Positions 54,113-62,882 are shown, numbered from the stretch's first letter. The stretch: DNA of 64,000 nucleotides from Massilia agrisoli (GCF_020831365.1 NZ_JAJHPV010000002.1:186001-250000), one strand, 5' to 3'. Made by a program: numbers and translations. The notes: generated by a model from the sequence alone, not told the origin.

Positions 54113-55000
54113 TCAGCGCGGCGCGGCGAATACCTGCGTCCAGTACGCCCGCGGCACCTTGCGCGACCGGTCGACGGCGTAGCCGGCGCCCATCTCGGTA
54201 AAAGCGTTGTTCATGATATTTTCGCAGTGGCCGGGGCTGGTCAGCCAGCCCGCCACCACTTCTTCCGGTGAAGTCTGTCCTGAAGCAATGTTCTCGCCGA
54301 CACGCAACCAGCGGTAGCCGGCTTGCCTGGCGCGTTCCGCCGCGTTGCTGCCATCCTTGCCCTTGTGGCTGAAATCCCTTGTCGCCGCCATGTCGCGGCT
54401 ATGCGTGAGCGCCGCATGGCCCAGGAAAGCATTCCACGACACGCTGCGGGCGGCCGGAAAATAGCGGGCGCCGCAGTTGCGCGGGGTGGCGCGCGCGGCG
54501 TTGACCGCCTCAAGTACTGCCTTGCCCGCGGTTTCCGGGTCCGGAAGCAGGTTGATCGCGGGCGGTGGCGCGGCCGTGGCCAGCACGATCAGCCAAGTGT
54601 CGCCAGAGCGGATTGCGCCGATATCGGAAAAATCCGGATTCAGCAGCGAATTGCAATATTTCGCTTCGATGGAAGCCATCACCGCCGGCGCGTCGGGCGG
54701 TCCGGCGACGTAGATCGCCTCTGCCTTTGCGGCCTGGTATCCGGCCTGCTCGATGGCCTGGTCAAGGAATGTGCCGGCCGCGACTTTGACGCGCGCCAGC
54801 GCAGGATGCGCCGCCAGCGGCGCCCTTGGCCTCACCTGGCTGCCGCCGCAGGAAGGCGGGGCTGCGCGGTATGCGTTGATCAGCCTGACCAGTTGGTCGT
54901 TGCCCTTGGCATGCGCAGCGTGTGCGGCAAACAGGCCGGCGCTGGCGAGAACGCAAGCGAAGATCGCGTGTGGCCTCACGGCCGGGAGCTTGATGTTCAA
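54113..55000 (-). CDS. exported protein with tandem CAP (SCP-like) domains
   Basis: A 295-residue protein, taken from a TTG at 55000 with AGG upstream and followed by a signal peptide (IFACVLASAGLFAAHAAHA). The C-terminal half (about 165-295) is a full CAP domain: LEAVNAARATPRNCG, HSRDMA, GENIASG, SPGHCENIMNNAFTEMGAGY, YWTQVF. The N-terminal half (about 35-150) repeats this plan in degenerate form: LINAYRAAPPSCGG and KYCNSLLNPDFSDIGAI, without the His residues. CAP domains of bacteria are secreted and mostly uncharacterised. A longer frame reaches 55132 without support. Confidence 0.82.
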   Translation of the reverse strand: MNIKLPAVRPHAIFACVLASAGLFAAHAAHAKGNDQLVRLINAYRAAPPSCGGSQVRPRAPLAAHPALARVKVAAGTFLDQAIEQAGYQAAKAEAIYVAGPPDAPAVMASIEAKYCNSLLNPDFSDIGAIRSGDTWLIVLATAAPPPAINLLPDPETAGKAVLEAVNAARATPRNCGARYFPAARSVSWNAFLGHAALTHSRDMAATRDFSHKGKDGSNAAERARQAGYRWLRVGENIASGQTSPEEVVAGWLTSPGHCENIMNNAFTEMGAGYAVDRSRKVPRAYWTQVFAAPR

Positions 55001-55182
55001 ATGACCTGCCTGTAATTCACTAACTAACGGGAAAGCATACACCGCAACCCCGTGCGCGTGCAGGCCCCGGCTGATCCGTGCGCGGCGATTTCGTCCGCCG
55101 CAGCCGCAGTTTGCTATGCTGTCGGCTTTCAAAGGCCGGGACGCGACCCGCGCTGGCGCAATTCATTTATGGAGTAGCAAAC

Positions 55183-55719
55183 ATGGCCTCTTTGCAAGAG
55201 CAGTTTTTGAAAGCCGGACTGGTCGACAAGAACAAGGTCAAGCTGGTCAACCAGGACAAGAGCAAGCAGAAGAAGGTCGAACGCCGCACCGGCACGGTCA
55301 GCGTCGACGAAGCGCGCATCGCCGCGCAGGAATTGCAGCGCAAGAACGCCGAGCGGGCGCGTGAGCTGAACGCGCAGCGCGATGCGGCGGCGTCGCAGAA
55401 GGCGATTGCGGCGCAGATTGCCCAGATGGTCAAGCAGAACCGCCAAAGCAAGGGCAATGGCGACATCGCCTACAACTTCACCCACGGTAGCAAGATCGAG
55501 CGCATCTACGTCTCGGCGGCGGTCCAGGCCCACCTGATGGCAGGGCGCCTGGTGATCGTGTGCCTGGGCGGTGTGACCGAACTGGTGCCGAAGGTCATCG
55601 CCGACAAGATCGCCGAGCGCGATGCCTCGCTGGTGGTGCGCGTCAAAAAAGTCAGCAACGAAGTGGACGAAGACGATCCATACGCAGCCTTCCAGATTCC
55701 TGACGACTTGATGTGGTAA
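55183..55719 (+). CDS. DUF2058 protein (YaiL-like nucleoprotein)
   Basis: A 178-residue basic cytoplasmic protein. It opens MASLQEQFLKAGLVDKNKVK, continues with Lys/Arg/Gln-rich helices (about 20-90, likely coiled coil), and ends with a small globular part (GDIAYNFTHGSKIERIYVSAAVQAHLMAGRLVIV). The family is DUF2058, named from E. coli YaiL and described as nucleoprotein or polynucleotide-associated. The role is unknown. GGAG lies eight bases before the ATG. Confidence 0.88.
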   Translation: MASLQEQFLKAGLVDKNKVKLVNQDKSKQKKVERRTGTVSVDEARIAAQELQRKNAERARELNAQRDAAASQKAIAAQIAQMVKQNRQSKGNGDIAYNFTHGSKIERIYVSAAVQAHLMAGRLVIVCLGGVTELVPKVIADKIAERDASLVVRVKKVSNEVDEDDPYAAFQIPDDLMW

Positions 55720-55885
55720 CAGGCCAAGACAATGTTTTTGGTGCGCCCACTTATGATTTAGGGTAAGTTTTACGTCAAGGCATCAATTCGATCCGGTATG
55801 GCGCCGGTCCCGCACACCTGCTTGGCGTAAACATGAAAAACAATCCTGCAGCTTCAGACAACTGTGCAACACAGCGGGCGGCGCA

Positions 55886-56779
55886 ATGAGGGTACTGTCC
55901 GCCCTCGATGTACACCTGCTCGACATGCGCGCGCGGGAACTGAGCGGCTGGCGCCGCGGCCTGGTTGAGTTCTGGTATTTCGGTATCAAGAATGCGCGCG
56001 CCTGCCTGTTCGTCGGCCTGTTCTTCATCGCGATGATGGCGATACCGCGCGCGGGCATCGGCGGCATGCCGCGTTACGATGTACTGCTGGCGGTGGCCTT
56101 GCTCATCCAGTTCTGGATGGTCTGTTCGAAGCTTGAAACCATGGACGAGCTGAAAGCCATCTGCCTGTTCCACATGGTCGGCTTCGCCCTCGAGGCGTTC
56201 AAGGTATCGGGCAGCATCCGGTCGTGGAGCTATCCGGACTTCGGCTATACCAAGATACTCGACGTGCCCTTGTTTGCGGGCTTCATGTATGCGGCGGTCG
56301 GCAGTTATGTGGTGCAGGCCTGGCGGCTGTTCGACCTGCGCATCCGCCACCACCCGCCGTACTGGATGGCGGCGACGGTGGCCATCCTCATTTACGCAAA
56401 CTTCTTTACCCACCACTACATCGGCGACTACCGCTGGTACCTCGCGGCCTGCGCGCTGGCGCTGTATTTCCGCACTTCAGTGGTGTACCGGCCGCTCGAC
56501 CGCGACCGCCAGATGCCGCTGATGCTGGGATTTGTGCTGATCGGCTTCTTCGTCTGGCTGGCCGAAAACGTCGGTACTTTCTGGGGCGTGTGGCGCTATC
56601 CCAACCAGCTCGGCGCATGGTCACTGGTGCACGTCAGCAAATGGAGCTCATGGTCGCTGATGGTGATCATGACCTTCACGATCGTTGCCAACCTCAAGCA
56701 CGTCAAAACCAGGATCCACGTAGCCGACAAGGGCTGGCATACGGGATGGCGGCGCGGCCCCACAGGCAGCGCCGGGTAG
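55886..56779 (+). CDS. DUF817 family integral membrane protein
   Basis: A 297-residue membrane protein with about 7-8 hydrophobic segments. Family-typical pieces are FWYFGIKNARACLFVGLFF, CLFHMVGFALEAFKV followed by WSYPDF, and WLAENVGTFWGVWRYPNQ with SKWSSWSLMVIM. This matches DUF817, a bacterial family of unknown function. The ribosome site before the start is weak. It converges on the PPOX-fold gene with a 16-bp gap. Confidence 0.85.
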   Translation: MRVLSALDVHLLDMRARELSGWRRGLVEFWYFGIKNARACLFVGLFFIAMMAIPRAGIGGMPRYDVLLAVALLIQFWMVCSKLETMDELKAICLFHMVGFALEAFKVSGSIRSWSYPDFGYTKILDVPLFAGFMYAAVGSYVVQAWRLFDLRIRHHPPYWMAATVAILIYANFFTHHYIGDYRWYLAACALALYFRTSVVYRPLDRDRQMPLMLGFVLIGFFVWLAENVGTFWGVWRYPNQLGAWSLVHVSKWSSWSLMVIMTFTIVANLKHVKTRIHVADKGWHTGWRRGPTGSAG

Positions 56780-56795
56780 TGCGCGACGAAAACCC

Positions 56796-57332
56796 TTAGA
56801 CCCGCAGGTTTCCTTCAATCGAGTCGTCCAGGGTTTTGCCGATGGCGGCGCCGATCAGCATCTTCGCGCCCGCGATGGCGCTGCCATGCTTGTTGTCCCA
56901 GTAGTAGCCGTGCGACGGCGCCACTTTGATGACCGTGATGCGCGGGTCGTCCTCGCCCTCGGTGAACCAGGTCTTGAGAATGAAGTTCCACAGCTCCTTG
57001 ATCTTGGCCTTGTCGCGCGAGATGCTGGCATGCCCTTCCAGGCTCAGGAACTCGGCGTGTTTTGAACCCTGGAAGAACAGCTTCACGGAAGGGTTCGCTG
57101 CGATTTCGCGGTTCTTGTAGCTGTCGCTGGCGCTGAGGAACCACAGGTTGCCTTGCTCGTCGACCTGCTGCACGCTCATCGGCCGGACGCCTGAGCTGCC
57201 GCCCGTTCCGCCCTCGGTGCAGAAGAAACACGTTTCCGCTTCTTTCACCAGTTCCGTTAGTTTTTTGATTGCCGGCGCCCCGGACAGGTCTTCAAAATTA
57301 TGTTCGGGCTGCTGCTTGTTGATTGAATCCAT
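56796..57332 (-). CDS. pyridoxamine 5'-phosphate oxidase-fold general stress protein
   Basis: A 178-residue flavin-binding split-barrel protein. Matching pieces are IKKLTELVKEAETCFFCT, GVRPMSVQQVDEQGNLWFLSASDSYKNREI and GHASISRDKAKIKELW, ending in a helix AIAGAKMLIGAAIGK. It belongs to the group of E. coli-type 'general stress protein 26' proteins. These bind FMN or FAD; the reaction is unknown. It is separated by 157 bp from the fasciclin gene, which reads the same way. Confidence 0.87.
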   Translation of the reverse strand: MDSINKQQPEHNFEDLSGAPAIKKLTELVKEAETCFFCTEGGTGGSSGVRPMSVQQVDEQGNLWFLSASDSYKNREIAANPSVKLFFQGSKHAEFLSLEGHASISRDKAKIKELWNFILKTWFTEGEDDPRITVIKVAPSHGYYWDNKHGSAIAGAKMLIGAAIGKTLDDSIEGNLRV

Positions 57333-57489
57333 GAAGTGCTCCTCGGCTGACTGATTCAGGACATCCTATCAATCACGCTGCCCGGTGTGTGTTGGCGGAT
57401 TAACCGAGTGGGCTGAACATTGCCTTCAGTTGATGACGCTTTGGAACATCCTAGGAGCGCCACCCCGAGGATGGCGCTTCCCTTGCGCA

Positions 57490-57945
57490 TTACTTCGGCA
57501 TCACTACCGTGTCGATCACGTGGATCACGCCATTGTCAGCGGCAATATCGGTCTGCACGACCGTCGCTTTGTCGAGGCGCACTTTGTTGCCCATCATGCT
57601 GACCGTCAGCGCGCTTCCTTCGACGGATTTCACGGCGCCCGGCTTGACGTCAGCAGCCATGACCTTGCCTGGAACCACGTGGTAGGTCAGCACCTTGGTC
57701 AGCGCGGCCTTATCCTTCAGCAGGGCATCGAGCTTGGCCTTGGGGATCTTGGCGAACGCCTTGTCGGTCGGGGCAAAGACCGTAAATGGGCCGGGACCTT
57801 TGAGCGTATCGACCAGGCCGGCCGCTTCGATTGCCGTGACGAGGGTGTTGAAGTTGCCTGCCGACTTGGCGGTATCGACGATGTCTGCCGCTTGCGCCGC
57901 GCCAAATGCCAGGGACATTGAGACTGCCATCAAAACTTTTTTCAT
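57490..57945 (-). CDS. exported fasciclin-domain protein
   Basis: A 151-residue protein with a signal peptide ([19 protein letters not shown]) and one FAS1 domain: [19 protein letters not shown], then [27 protein letters not shown] and [13 protein letters not shown]. Fasciclin domains mediate adhesion or matrix contact; in many bacteria similar small proteins are stress-induced. It is divergent from the MerR-family gene. Three copies of an 8-bp sequence lie in the gap between them, so MerR control is suspected. Confidence 0.92.
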   Translation of the reverse strand: MKKVLMAVSMSLAFGAAQAADIVDTAKSAGNFNTLVTAIEAAGLVDTLKGPGPFTVFAPTDKAFAKIPKAKLDALLKDKAALTKVLTYHVVPGKVMAADVKPGAVKSVEGSALTVSMMGNKVRLDKATVVQTDIAADNGVIHVIDTVVMPK

Positions 57946-57969
57946 TGCTCGCTCCTTGGGTAGATGAGA

Positions 57970-58083
57970 TTGAACCGCTCAACGGCTCTGCACTGTTTTT
58001 GAACCGTTATGTAAAGAATTATGCGCCTGAATTTCTAGCCGTCCCGTTGATGACGCGATAAAATACAGACATTATCGGTTCAA
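57970..58083. promoter_or_regulatory. cluster of three CGGTTCAA-type sites
   Basis: TTGAACCG occurs at 57970-57977 and 57999-58006, and its reverse complement CGGTTCAA at 58076-58083. Each copy reads CGGTTCAA toward the gene it faces. The first two are 29 bp apart, near three helical turns. They may be operators for the adjacent MerR regulator or -35 elements of an alternative sigma factor. Confidence 0.5.
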
Positions 58084-58092
58084 GAACGGGTC

Positions 58093-59058
58093 ATGAGAAT
58101 GGAAGCCAAAGATAAAGCCGAGGCAGGCCAGGCCGCTTACCGCAGCGGAGTTGCCGCCCGGTTAGCGGGCCTGCCGGTAGAGACCTTGCGGGTGTGGGAG
58201 CGGCGCTACGGGGTGTCGGACACGCAGCGTTCCGAGCATGGCCAGCGCCTGTATTCGGCCGACCAGGTCCGGCGCCTCGGCCTGCTCAAGCAGCTGGTCG
58301 ACCAGGGACATCCAATCGGCTCGATCGCCGGCCTGCCGGCGGACCAGCTCAGTGCGCTCGCGGCCCCGGCTGCAGCCGGTGCGGCGAGCCATGCGGGGCC
58401 GGTGCGGGTGGCCGTCATCGGCGAGGGTTTGCGGCGCCGCATCGCCGCCGACGGGCGCTATGCCAACCAGCTGGAGATGGTGGGAAGTTGCGGCCGCCTG
58501 GAGCAGGCCGAATCGATGCTGCACGATATCAGGCCGGAAGTGCTGCTGGTCGAATTGTCCGAGCTTGACGACGCCGCCTTGCCAAAAATTGCGGCGGCCC
58601 GCCAGCAGGCAGGCGCTGCGGCAACCCTGGTGATGTACCGCTTTTGCGCCAGCGCGACGATTCGCGAACTGCGCGCGCAGGGCTGCCTGGTCGCGCGGGT
58701 GCCGGCGGAACTGGGCGAGCTGGTGATGTTGTGCCGGACCGCTTCGTCAGGCAAGCCGCTGCTGGCCTTGCCCGCGCGCGAGGCGGTCGCGCCGCGCCGC
58801 TTCGACGACGCTACCCTGGCCGCGTATGCGGCCGCTGGCAACAGGCTCGAATGCGAATGCCCGCGCCACCTGGCCGATCTGTTGATGATGGTTGGCAGCT
58901 TCGAACGCTACAGCGCGCAGTGCGCTTCACGCAACGAGGCCGACGCACGGTTGCACGCTGAGCTGGAGCATGCGGCGGGCGCTGCCCGCACGGTCCTCGA
59001 GGCAGCAATGGAACGGCTGGCGCTGGCGGAGGGGCTCGACGGCAACAGGGCTTACTGA
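58093..59058 (+). CDS. MerR-family transcriptional regulator with extended effector domain
   Basis: A 321-residue regulator. The winged helix near residues 15-80 reads YRSGVAARLAGLPVETLRVWERRYGV, then GQRLYSADQVRRLGLLKQL, close to the MlrA/CarH/LitR-type MerR branch. The remaining 240 residues resemble that branch's helical plus Rossmann-like layout, but the B12 motif DxHxxG is missing, so cobalamin sensing is not supported. An ATG six bases later is possible. It probably regulates itself and the divergent fasciclin gene. It overlaps the convergent CAT-like gene by seven bases. Confidence 0.85.
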   Translation: MRMEAKDKAEAGQAAYRSGVAARLAGLPVETLRVWERRYGVSDTQRSEHGQRLYSADQVRRLGLLKQLVDQGHPIGSIAGLPADQLSALAAPAAAGAASHAGPVRVAVIGEGLRRRIAADGRYANQLEMVGSCGRLEQAESMLHDIRPEVLLVELSELDDAALPKIAAARQQAGAAATLVMYRFCASATIRELRAQGCLVARVPAELGELVMLCRTASSGKPLLALPAREAVAPRRFDDATLAAYAAAGNRLECECPRHLADLLMMVGSFERYSAQCASRNEADARLHAELEHAAGAARTVLEAAMERLALAEGLDGNRAY

Positions 59059-59690
59059 ATAAGGGAGGACAGTTCGGCGGCGATGGTTTGGGCCAACAGG
59101 TGGATGTGATAGCCATCGACGAAGCCGTGGTGCGCCTGGACCGAGAAGGGCAGCTGCATCCGTCCGTTCGCGCCGTCCCTGAATTTCCCCCATGCGAGCG
59201 AAGGAATGTCCGGCGAGCCCACCGACGCCATCGGGTGCTGGATGGATGTGAAATCCAGCCACGGGATGCAGGTGACGAACACCTGGTTCTTGCACTCGCG
59301 TGGCGACATTCCCTGGTAAGTGTCGTTCAAGGCGCCCATATGGCTCGCTTCGTCGCGCGCCACCAGGCTGCGCGCGACGAATTCACGCAGGTCATCCGAC
59401 CACGCGAACTGCGCGAAATTCAGGTCATGGTGCTGGTTGACCACGGTATAGGAAGGCGTCAGCCGGTCGATGCAAATCACTTCACCCTCGAAAATGCGGT
59501 AGCGGAAGTTTTCGACCTTCAGCACCGCGCGCAGCACGGCGCACAGCAGCACATGAAAGGGCGGCAAGCCCTGCGCCTTGCACCATGGCCGGAAGTCCGG
59601 CAAGTCCATCGTGAAACTCAGATTGACTGCGGGGCTGTCCATCCGGTCGAAAAGTTCAAAGCGGTCGCGCCGCCGTTCAAAGTTCTGCAT
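59052..59690 (-). CDS. chloramphenicol acetyltransferase-fold protein
   Basis: A 212-residue protein matching the CAT family in length. The catalytic motif HHGFVDGYHI holds the expected His-x(3)-Asp near residue 190, and PPFHVLLCAVLRAV and IRFDxFS-like FTMDLPDF are present. It could transfer acetyl from acetyl-CoA to chloramphenicol or another hydroxyl acceptor. Chromosomal CAT-like proteins in environmental bacteria often have other substrates, so resistance is not implied. It converges on and overlaps the MerR-type gene. Confidence 0.83.
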   Translation of the reverse strand: MQNFERRRDRFELFDRMDSPAVNLSFTMDLPDFRPWCKAQGLPPFHVLLCAVLRAVLKVENFRYRIFEGEVICIDRLTPSYTVVNQHHDLNFAQFAWSDDLREFVARSLVARDEASHMGALNDTYQGMSPRECKNQVFVTCIPWLDFTSIQHPMASVGSPDIPSLAWGKFRDGANGRMQLPFSVQAHHGFVDGYHIHLLAQTIAAELSSLIQ

Positions 59691-59784
59691 ACGTTCTTGC
59701 TCTTAAGGAAACTGGCCTGCGAAGCGCCGGAAATCAGCGATTGTATGTTCAAATCGTCCGCGCAGACACTCCAGGGAGCTCAGC

Positions 59785-59994
59785 ATGGCAGACGCATTCA
59801 AGGTCGGCGACAAGGTGCAATGGCATTCGCCGCAGGGAACGGTAGATGGGAAGATCAAGAAAAAGCTGACCGCGCCAACCGACATCAAGGGGCATCATGT
59901 CGCCGCATCGCCGGACCATCCGGAGTACCTTGTGGTCAGCGACAAGACCGGCGCCGAAGCTGCACACAAGGCAAGTGCGCTCAAAAAAATTTAG
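59785..59994 (+). CDS. DUF2945 (TUDOR-like, hypervirulence-associated fold) small protein
   Basis: A 69-residue protein matching DUF2945: MADAFKVGDKVQWHSPQG near the start, then GKIKKKLTAPTDIKGHH and EYLVVSDKTGAEAAHKASALKKI. These form a small beta barrel and often occur near stress genes. The function is unknown. The start is clear. It is separated from the DUF2905 gene by 102 bp. Confidence 0.88.
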   Translation: MADAFKVGDKVQWHSPQGTVDGKIKKKLTAPTDIKGHHVAASPDHPEYLVVSDKTGAEAAHKASALKKI

Positions 59995-60096
59995 GCAGCC
60001 GGCGCGGGTTCTTCCCACCACCCTTGTCAATGTCCGTGGCCGCGCCACCGAAAGGCAATTCTTGCTAATCTCGCGCCGGATGAGGAGGGCATAGCC

Positions 60097-60297
60097 ATGC
60101 AACGCGCACTGATTGTCATTGGATTGCTGATCGCCGCCGCTGGCCTCGCGTGGCCATGGCTGAGCAAGCTGCCGCTGGGCCGCCTGCCGGGTGATATCCA
60201 TATCGTCCGGGAAGGCGTCAGCTTTCATTTCCCGATCGTGACCTGCATCGTGATTTCCCTGGTGCTGTCACTGCTGGTCTGGTTGTTCCGCCGCTGA
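60097..60297 (+). CDS. DUF2905 small membrane protein
   Basis: A 66-residue protein with two membrane segments (about 4-22 and 43-62) around the conserved loop LPLGRLPGDIHIVREG, diagnostic of DUF2905. It is an inner-membrane protein of unknown function. It ends 53 bp before the second M28 peptidase gene on the same strand. Confidence 0.87.
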   Translation: MQRALIVIGLLIAAAGLAWPWLSKLPLGRLPGDIHIVREGVSFHFPIVTCIVISLVLSLLVWLFRR

Positions 60298-60350
60298 GCC
60301 GGCTATGATACTGTGCCGATCTTGCCGTTCTTATTTGATGGAGACAAGCA

Positions 60351-62000
60351 TTGAAAAACGCCACCTTAGTATTGTTGACCCTTGCCGCAGCGTCCGCGCA
60401 CGCTGCTGACACGCCGAAGTTCGATCCGAAGCGCCTGTCCCAGGATGTCAAAGTGTTGTCGTCGGACGAGTTCGAGGGCCGCGGCCCGAACACCGCCGGC
60501 GAAACCAAAACCGTGAATTACCTCGTCGAACAATTCAAGGCCGCCGGCCTGCAGCCGGGCGGCGACCTGGCGGGCGGCAAGCGCAGCTGGACGCAGGACG
60601 TTCCGCTCGGCCGCTTCGAGATCAAGGGCCCGGTCAAGCTGACCCTGCACGAAGGCAAGAACAGCCGCCCGCTCGCCCAGGGCGACGACATGGCGGTGCG
60701 CGCGTCGATGAGCGGCGCGAAGACCGTCGACTTCAAGAACGCGCCGCTGGTCTTCGTCGGTTACGGCGTCACTGCGCCTGAGCGCAAGTGGGACGATTTC
60801 AAGGGCATGGACCTGAAGGGCAAGCTGGCGGTCGTGCTGATCAACGATCCCGACTTCGAAACCGGCCAGGGCGATTTCGGCGGCAAGGCGATGACTTACT
60901 ACGGCCGCTGGACCTACAAGTACGAAGAGATGGCGCGCCGCGGCGCGCTCGGCACGATCATTGTCCACGAGACCGCGCCGGCATCGTATGGCTGGCCGAC
61001 GGTGAAGAACTCGAACACCAACGTCATGTACGACGTCGTGCGCAAGGAGCCGCGCAAATCGCACGCGCCGATGGAAGCGTGGATCCAGCGCGATCTGGCA
61101 GCAAACATGTTCAAGACGGCCGGCATCGATTTCGAGGCAGCCAAGAAGCAGGCCCAGGCCCGCTCCTTCAAGCCGATCGAACTCAAGGGCGTGACCCTGT
61201 CGGCCAACTACGCCGTCGATGCTCAGGTCATCAAGTCGAAGAACGTGGTGGCGATCCGCGAAGGCAGCAAGCTGCCGAAGCAGTACGTCATGTACAGCGG
61301 CCACTGGGACCACCTTGGCGTGGGCCAGCCAGACGCCAACGGCGACAAGATCTATAACGGCGCTGTCGACAACGCCACCGGCATCGCCGCCATGCTGGAA
61401 CTGGCGCGCGTCTACGCCAAGCAGCCGGCGCCGCAGCGCAGCGTGGTGTTCCTGGCGGTGACCGCGGAAGAAAAGGGCCTGCTCGGTTCCGAGTATTACG
61501 CGTCGAACCCGCTGTATCCGCTGGCGTCGACCGTCGGCGTGATCAACATGGACGCGCTCAGCCCGCGTGGCCCTTCGCGCAACTTCAACATCTCGGGCAG
61601 CGCCCGGCTCGACCTGCTGGACCAGCTGGTGGCCAAGGCCAAGCAGTGGGACATCGCCTACTCGCCTGATCCGAAGCCGGAAGCAGGCTACTTCTTCCGT
61701 TCCGACCACTTCCCGTTCGCCAAGCGCGGCGTGCCTGCGCTGTCCTTCGGTTCGGGGAACGACTGGGTGGAAGGCGGCGTGAAAGCTGGCGAAGCGGCCG
61801 AAGCCGAGTACACCGAGAAGGCCTACCACCAGCCTGCCGACGAATTCGATCCGAAGTGGACCTTCACCGGCATGGCGCGCGACCTCGAAGTGCTGTACTC
61901 GCTGGGCGCCGACCTGGCCAATTCGAAGACCTGGCCGAACTGGTCAGTCGATTCGGAGTTCCGCGCGGCGCGCGACAAGTCCGCAGCTGAACGCAAGTAA
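60351..62000 (+). CDS. exported M28 family metallopeptidase
   Basis: A 549-residue zinc exopeptidase started by TTG at 60351 with GGAG eight bases upstream, followed by a signal peptide (LLTLAAASAHA). It has VKVLSSDEFEGRGPNTAGE and a PA-like insert (VFVGYGVTAPER, KGKLAVVLINDP). The catalytic pieces are YSGHWDHLG, NGAVDNATG, TAEEKGLLGSEYYA, INMDAL and SDHFPFAKRG. It has the same plan as the gene at 11351, so they are paralogues, but the sequence differs enough that specificity may differ. A nearby ATG start was not found. Confidence 0.92.
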   Translation: MKNATLVLLTLAAASAHAADTPKFDPKRLSQDVKVLSSDEFEGRGPNTAGETKTVNYLVEQFKAAGLQPGGDLAGGKRSWTQDVPLGRFEIKGPVKLTLHEGKNSRPLAQGDDMAVRASMSGAKTVDFKNAPLVFVGYGVTAPERKWDDFKGMDLKGKLAVVLINDPDFETGQGDFGGKAMTYYGRWTYKYEEMARRGALGTIIVHETAPASYGWPTVKNSNTNVMYDVVRKEPRKSHAPMEAWIQRDLAANMFKTAGIDFEAAKKQAQARSFKPIELKGVTLSANYAVDAQVIKSKNVVAIREGSKLPKQYVMYSGHWDHLGVGQPDANGDKIYNGAVDNATGIAAMLELARVYAKQPAPQRSVVFLAVTAEEKGLLGSEYYASNPLYPLASTVGVINMDALSPRGPSRNFNISGSARLDLLDQLVAKAKQWDIAYSPDPKPEAGYFFRSDHFPFAKRGVPALSFGSGNDWVEGGVKAGEAAEAEYTEKAYHQPADEFDPKWTFTGMARDLEVLYSLGADLANSKTWPNWSVDSEFRAARDKSAAERK

Positions 62001-62013
62001 GCCAGCAAATTAG

Positions 62014-62172
62014 CGTCGTTCCTGCGAAAGCAGGAACCTGTACACCAGCTGACCTGACGTGCCATGGGTCCCTGCCTTCGCAGGGACGACAGCACGTCGT
62101 TCCTGCGAAAGCAGGAACCTGTACACCAGCTGACCTGACGTGCTATGGGTCCCTGCCTTCGCAGGGACGACA
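62014..62172. repeat. tandem duplication, 81-bp period, paired-hairpin units
   Basis: Two copies begin CGTCGTTCCTGCGAAAGCAG at 62014 and 62095. They match closely, with one visible difference (GCCATGGG versus GCTATGGG). Each copy has a hairpin GTTCCTGCGAAAGCAGGAAC and an opposed one GTCCCTGCCTTCGCAGGGAC. It lies between the convergent M28 and GST genes. Confidence 0.9.
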
Positions 62173-62177
62173 GTCTT

Positions 62178-62882
62178 CTAAGGCCGGGCTGGAATGTTCA
62201 GTCCGCGCTCGACGGCAGGGCGCGCGGCAAAGCCGGCCACCACCCTTTGCACGTTGGGGAAATTGTCGATACCGACCAGGTCGCCTGCGGCATAGAAACC
62301 GACCAGGTTGCGCACCCACGGGAAGATCGCGATGTCGGCGATGGTGTATTGCTCGCCCATCATCCACTCGCGGCCTTCGAGGTGGCGCTCCAGCACGCCG
62401 AGCAGGCGCACGGATTCGGCCAGGTAGCGGTCGCGCGGGCGCTTGTCCTCGTAGTCCTTGCCGGCGAATTTGTGGAAGAAGCCCAACTGCCCGAACATCG
62501 GCCCGACCCCACCCATCTGGAACATCAGCCACTGGATGGCCCGGTAACGCGCGCCTGCGTCCTTCGGCAACAGCATGCCGCTCTTGTCGGCCAGGTACAG
62601 CAAGATGGCGCCGGATTCAAATAGCGCCAGCGGTTTGCCGTCCGGACCGTTCGGGTCGATGATGGCCGGTATCTTGTTATTCGGGTTCAGCGACATGAAC
62701 TCCGGCGACAGCTGGTCATTGGTCTCGAAGTTCACCAGGTGCGGTTCATAGGGCAGGCCGGTTTCTTCGAGCATGATCGAGGCCTTGACGCCGTTGGGCG
62801 TGGGCAGCGAATACAGCTGGATGCGGTCGGGAAAGGCTGCAGGCCATTTGGCATGGATGGGGAAGTCGGCGATTCCGGTCAT
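62178..62882 (-). CDS. glutathione S-transferase family protein (YghU-like)
   Basis: A 234-residue two-domain GST. The N-terminal thioredoxin fold has LYSLPTPNGVKASIMLEETGLPYE, NPNNKIPAIIDP and ALFESGAILLYLADKSG. The C-terminal helical domain has QFMGG-like MFQMGGVGPMFGQLGFFHKFAG and WMMGEQYTIADIAIFPWV. This pattern fits the nu-class GSTs (YghU/YfcG) active on disulfides and peroxides. AAGAGG sits at the right distance for the ATG at 62882 rather than 62888. The substrate is unknown. Confidence 0.9.
   Translation of the reverse strand: MTGIADFPIHAKWPAAFPDRIQLYSLPTPNGVKASIMLEETGLPYEPHLVNFETNDQLSPEFMSLNPNNKIPAIIDPNGPDGKPLALFESGAILLYLADKSGMLLPKDAGARYRAIQWLMFQMGGVGPMFGQLGFFHKFAGKDYEDKRPRDRYLAESVRLLGVLERHLEGREWMMGEQYTIADIAIFPWVRNLVGFYAAGDLVGIDNFPNVQRVVAGFAARPAVERGLNIPARP

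Noticed and set aside
57455-57477. Terminator of the fasciclin gene
   Set aside because: A GC-rich hairpin (AGCGCCA/TGGCGCT) is present but no T-run follows, so it is not listed as a feature.
58093-59058. B12-dependent light sensor (CarH/LitR)
   Set aside because: The cobalamin motif DxHxxG is not present.
59052-59690. Chloramphenicol resistance gene
   Set aside because: The fold and catalytic His are present, but chromosomal CAT-like proteins often have other substrates; no resistance context is seen.
62014-62172. Possible CRISPR array
   Set aside because: Only two units, no spacers, and each unit is a hairpin pair; it is a tandem intergenic repeat.
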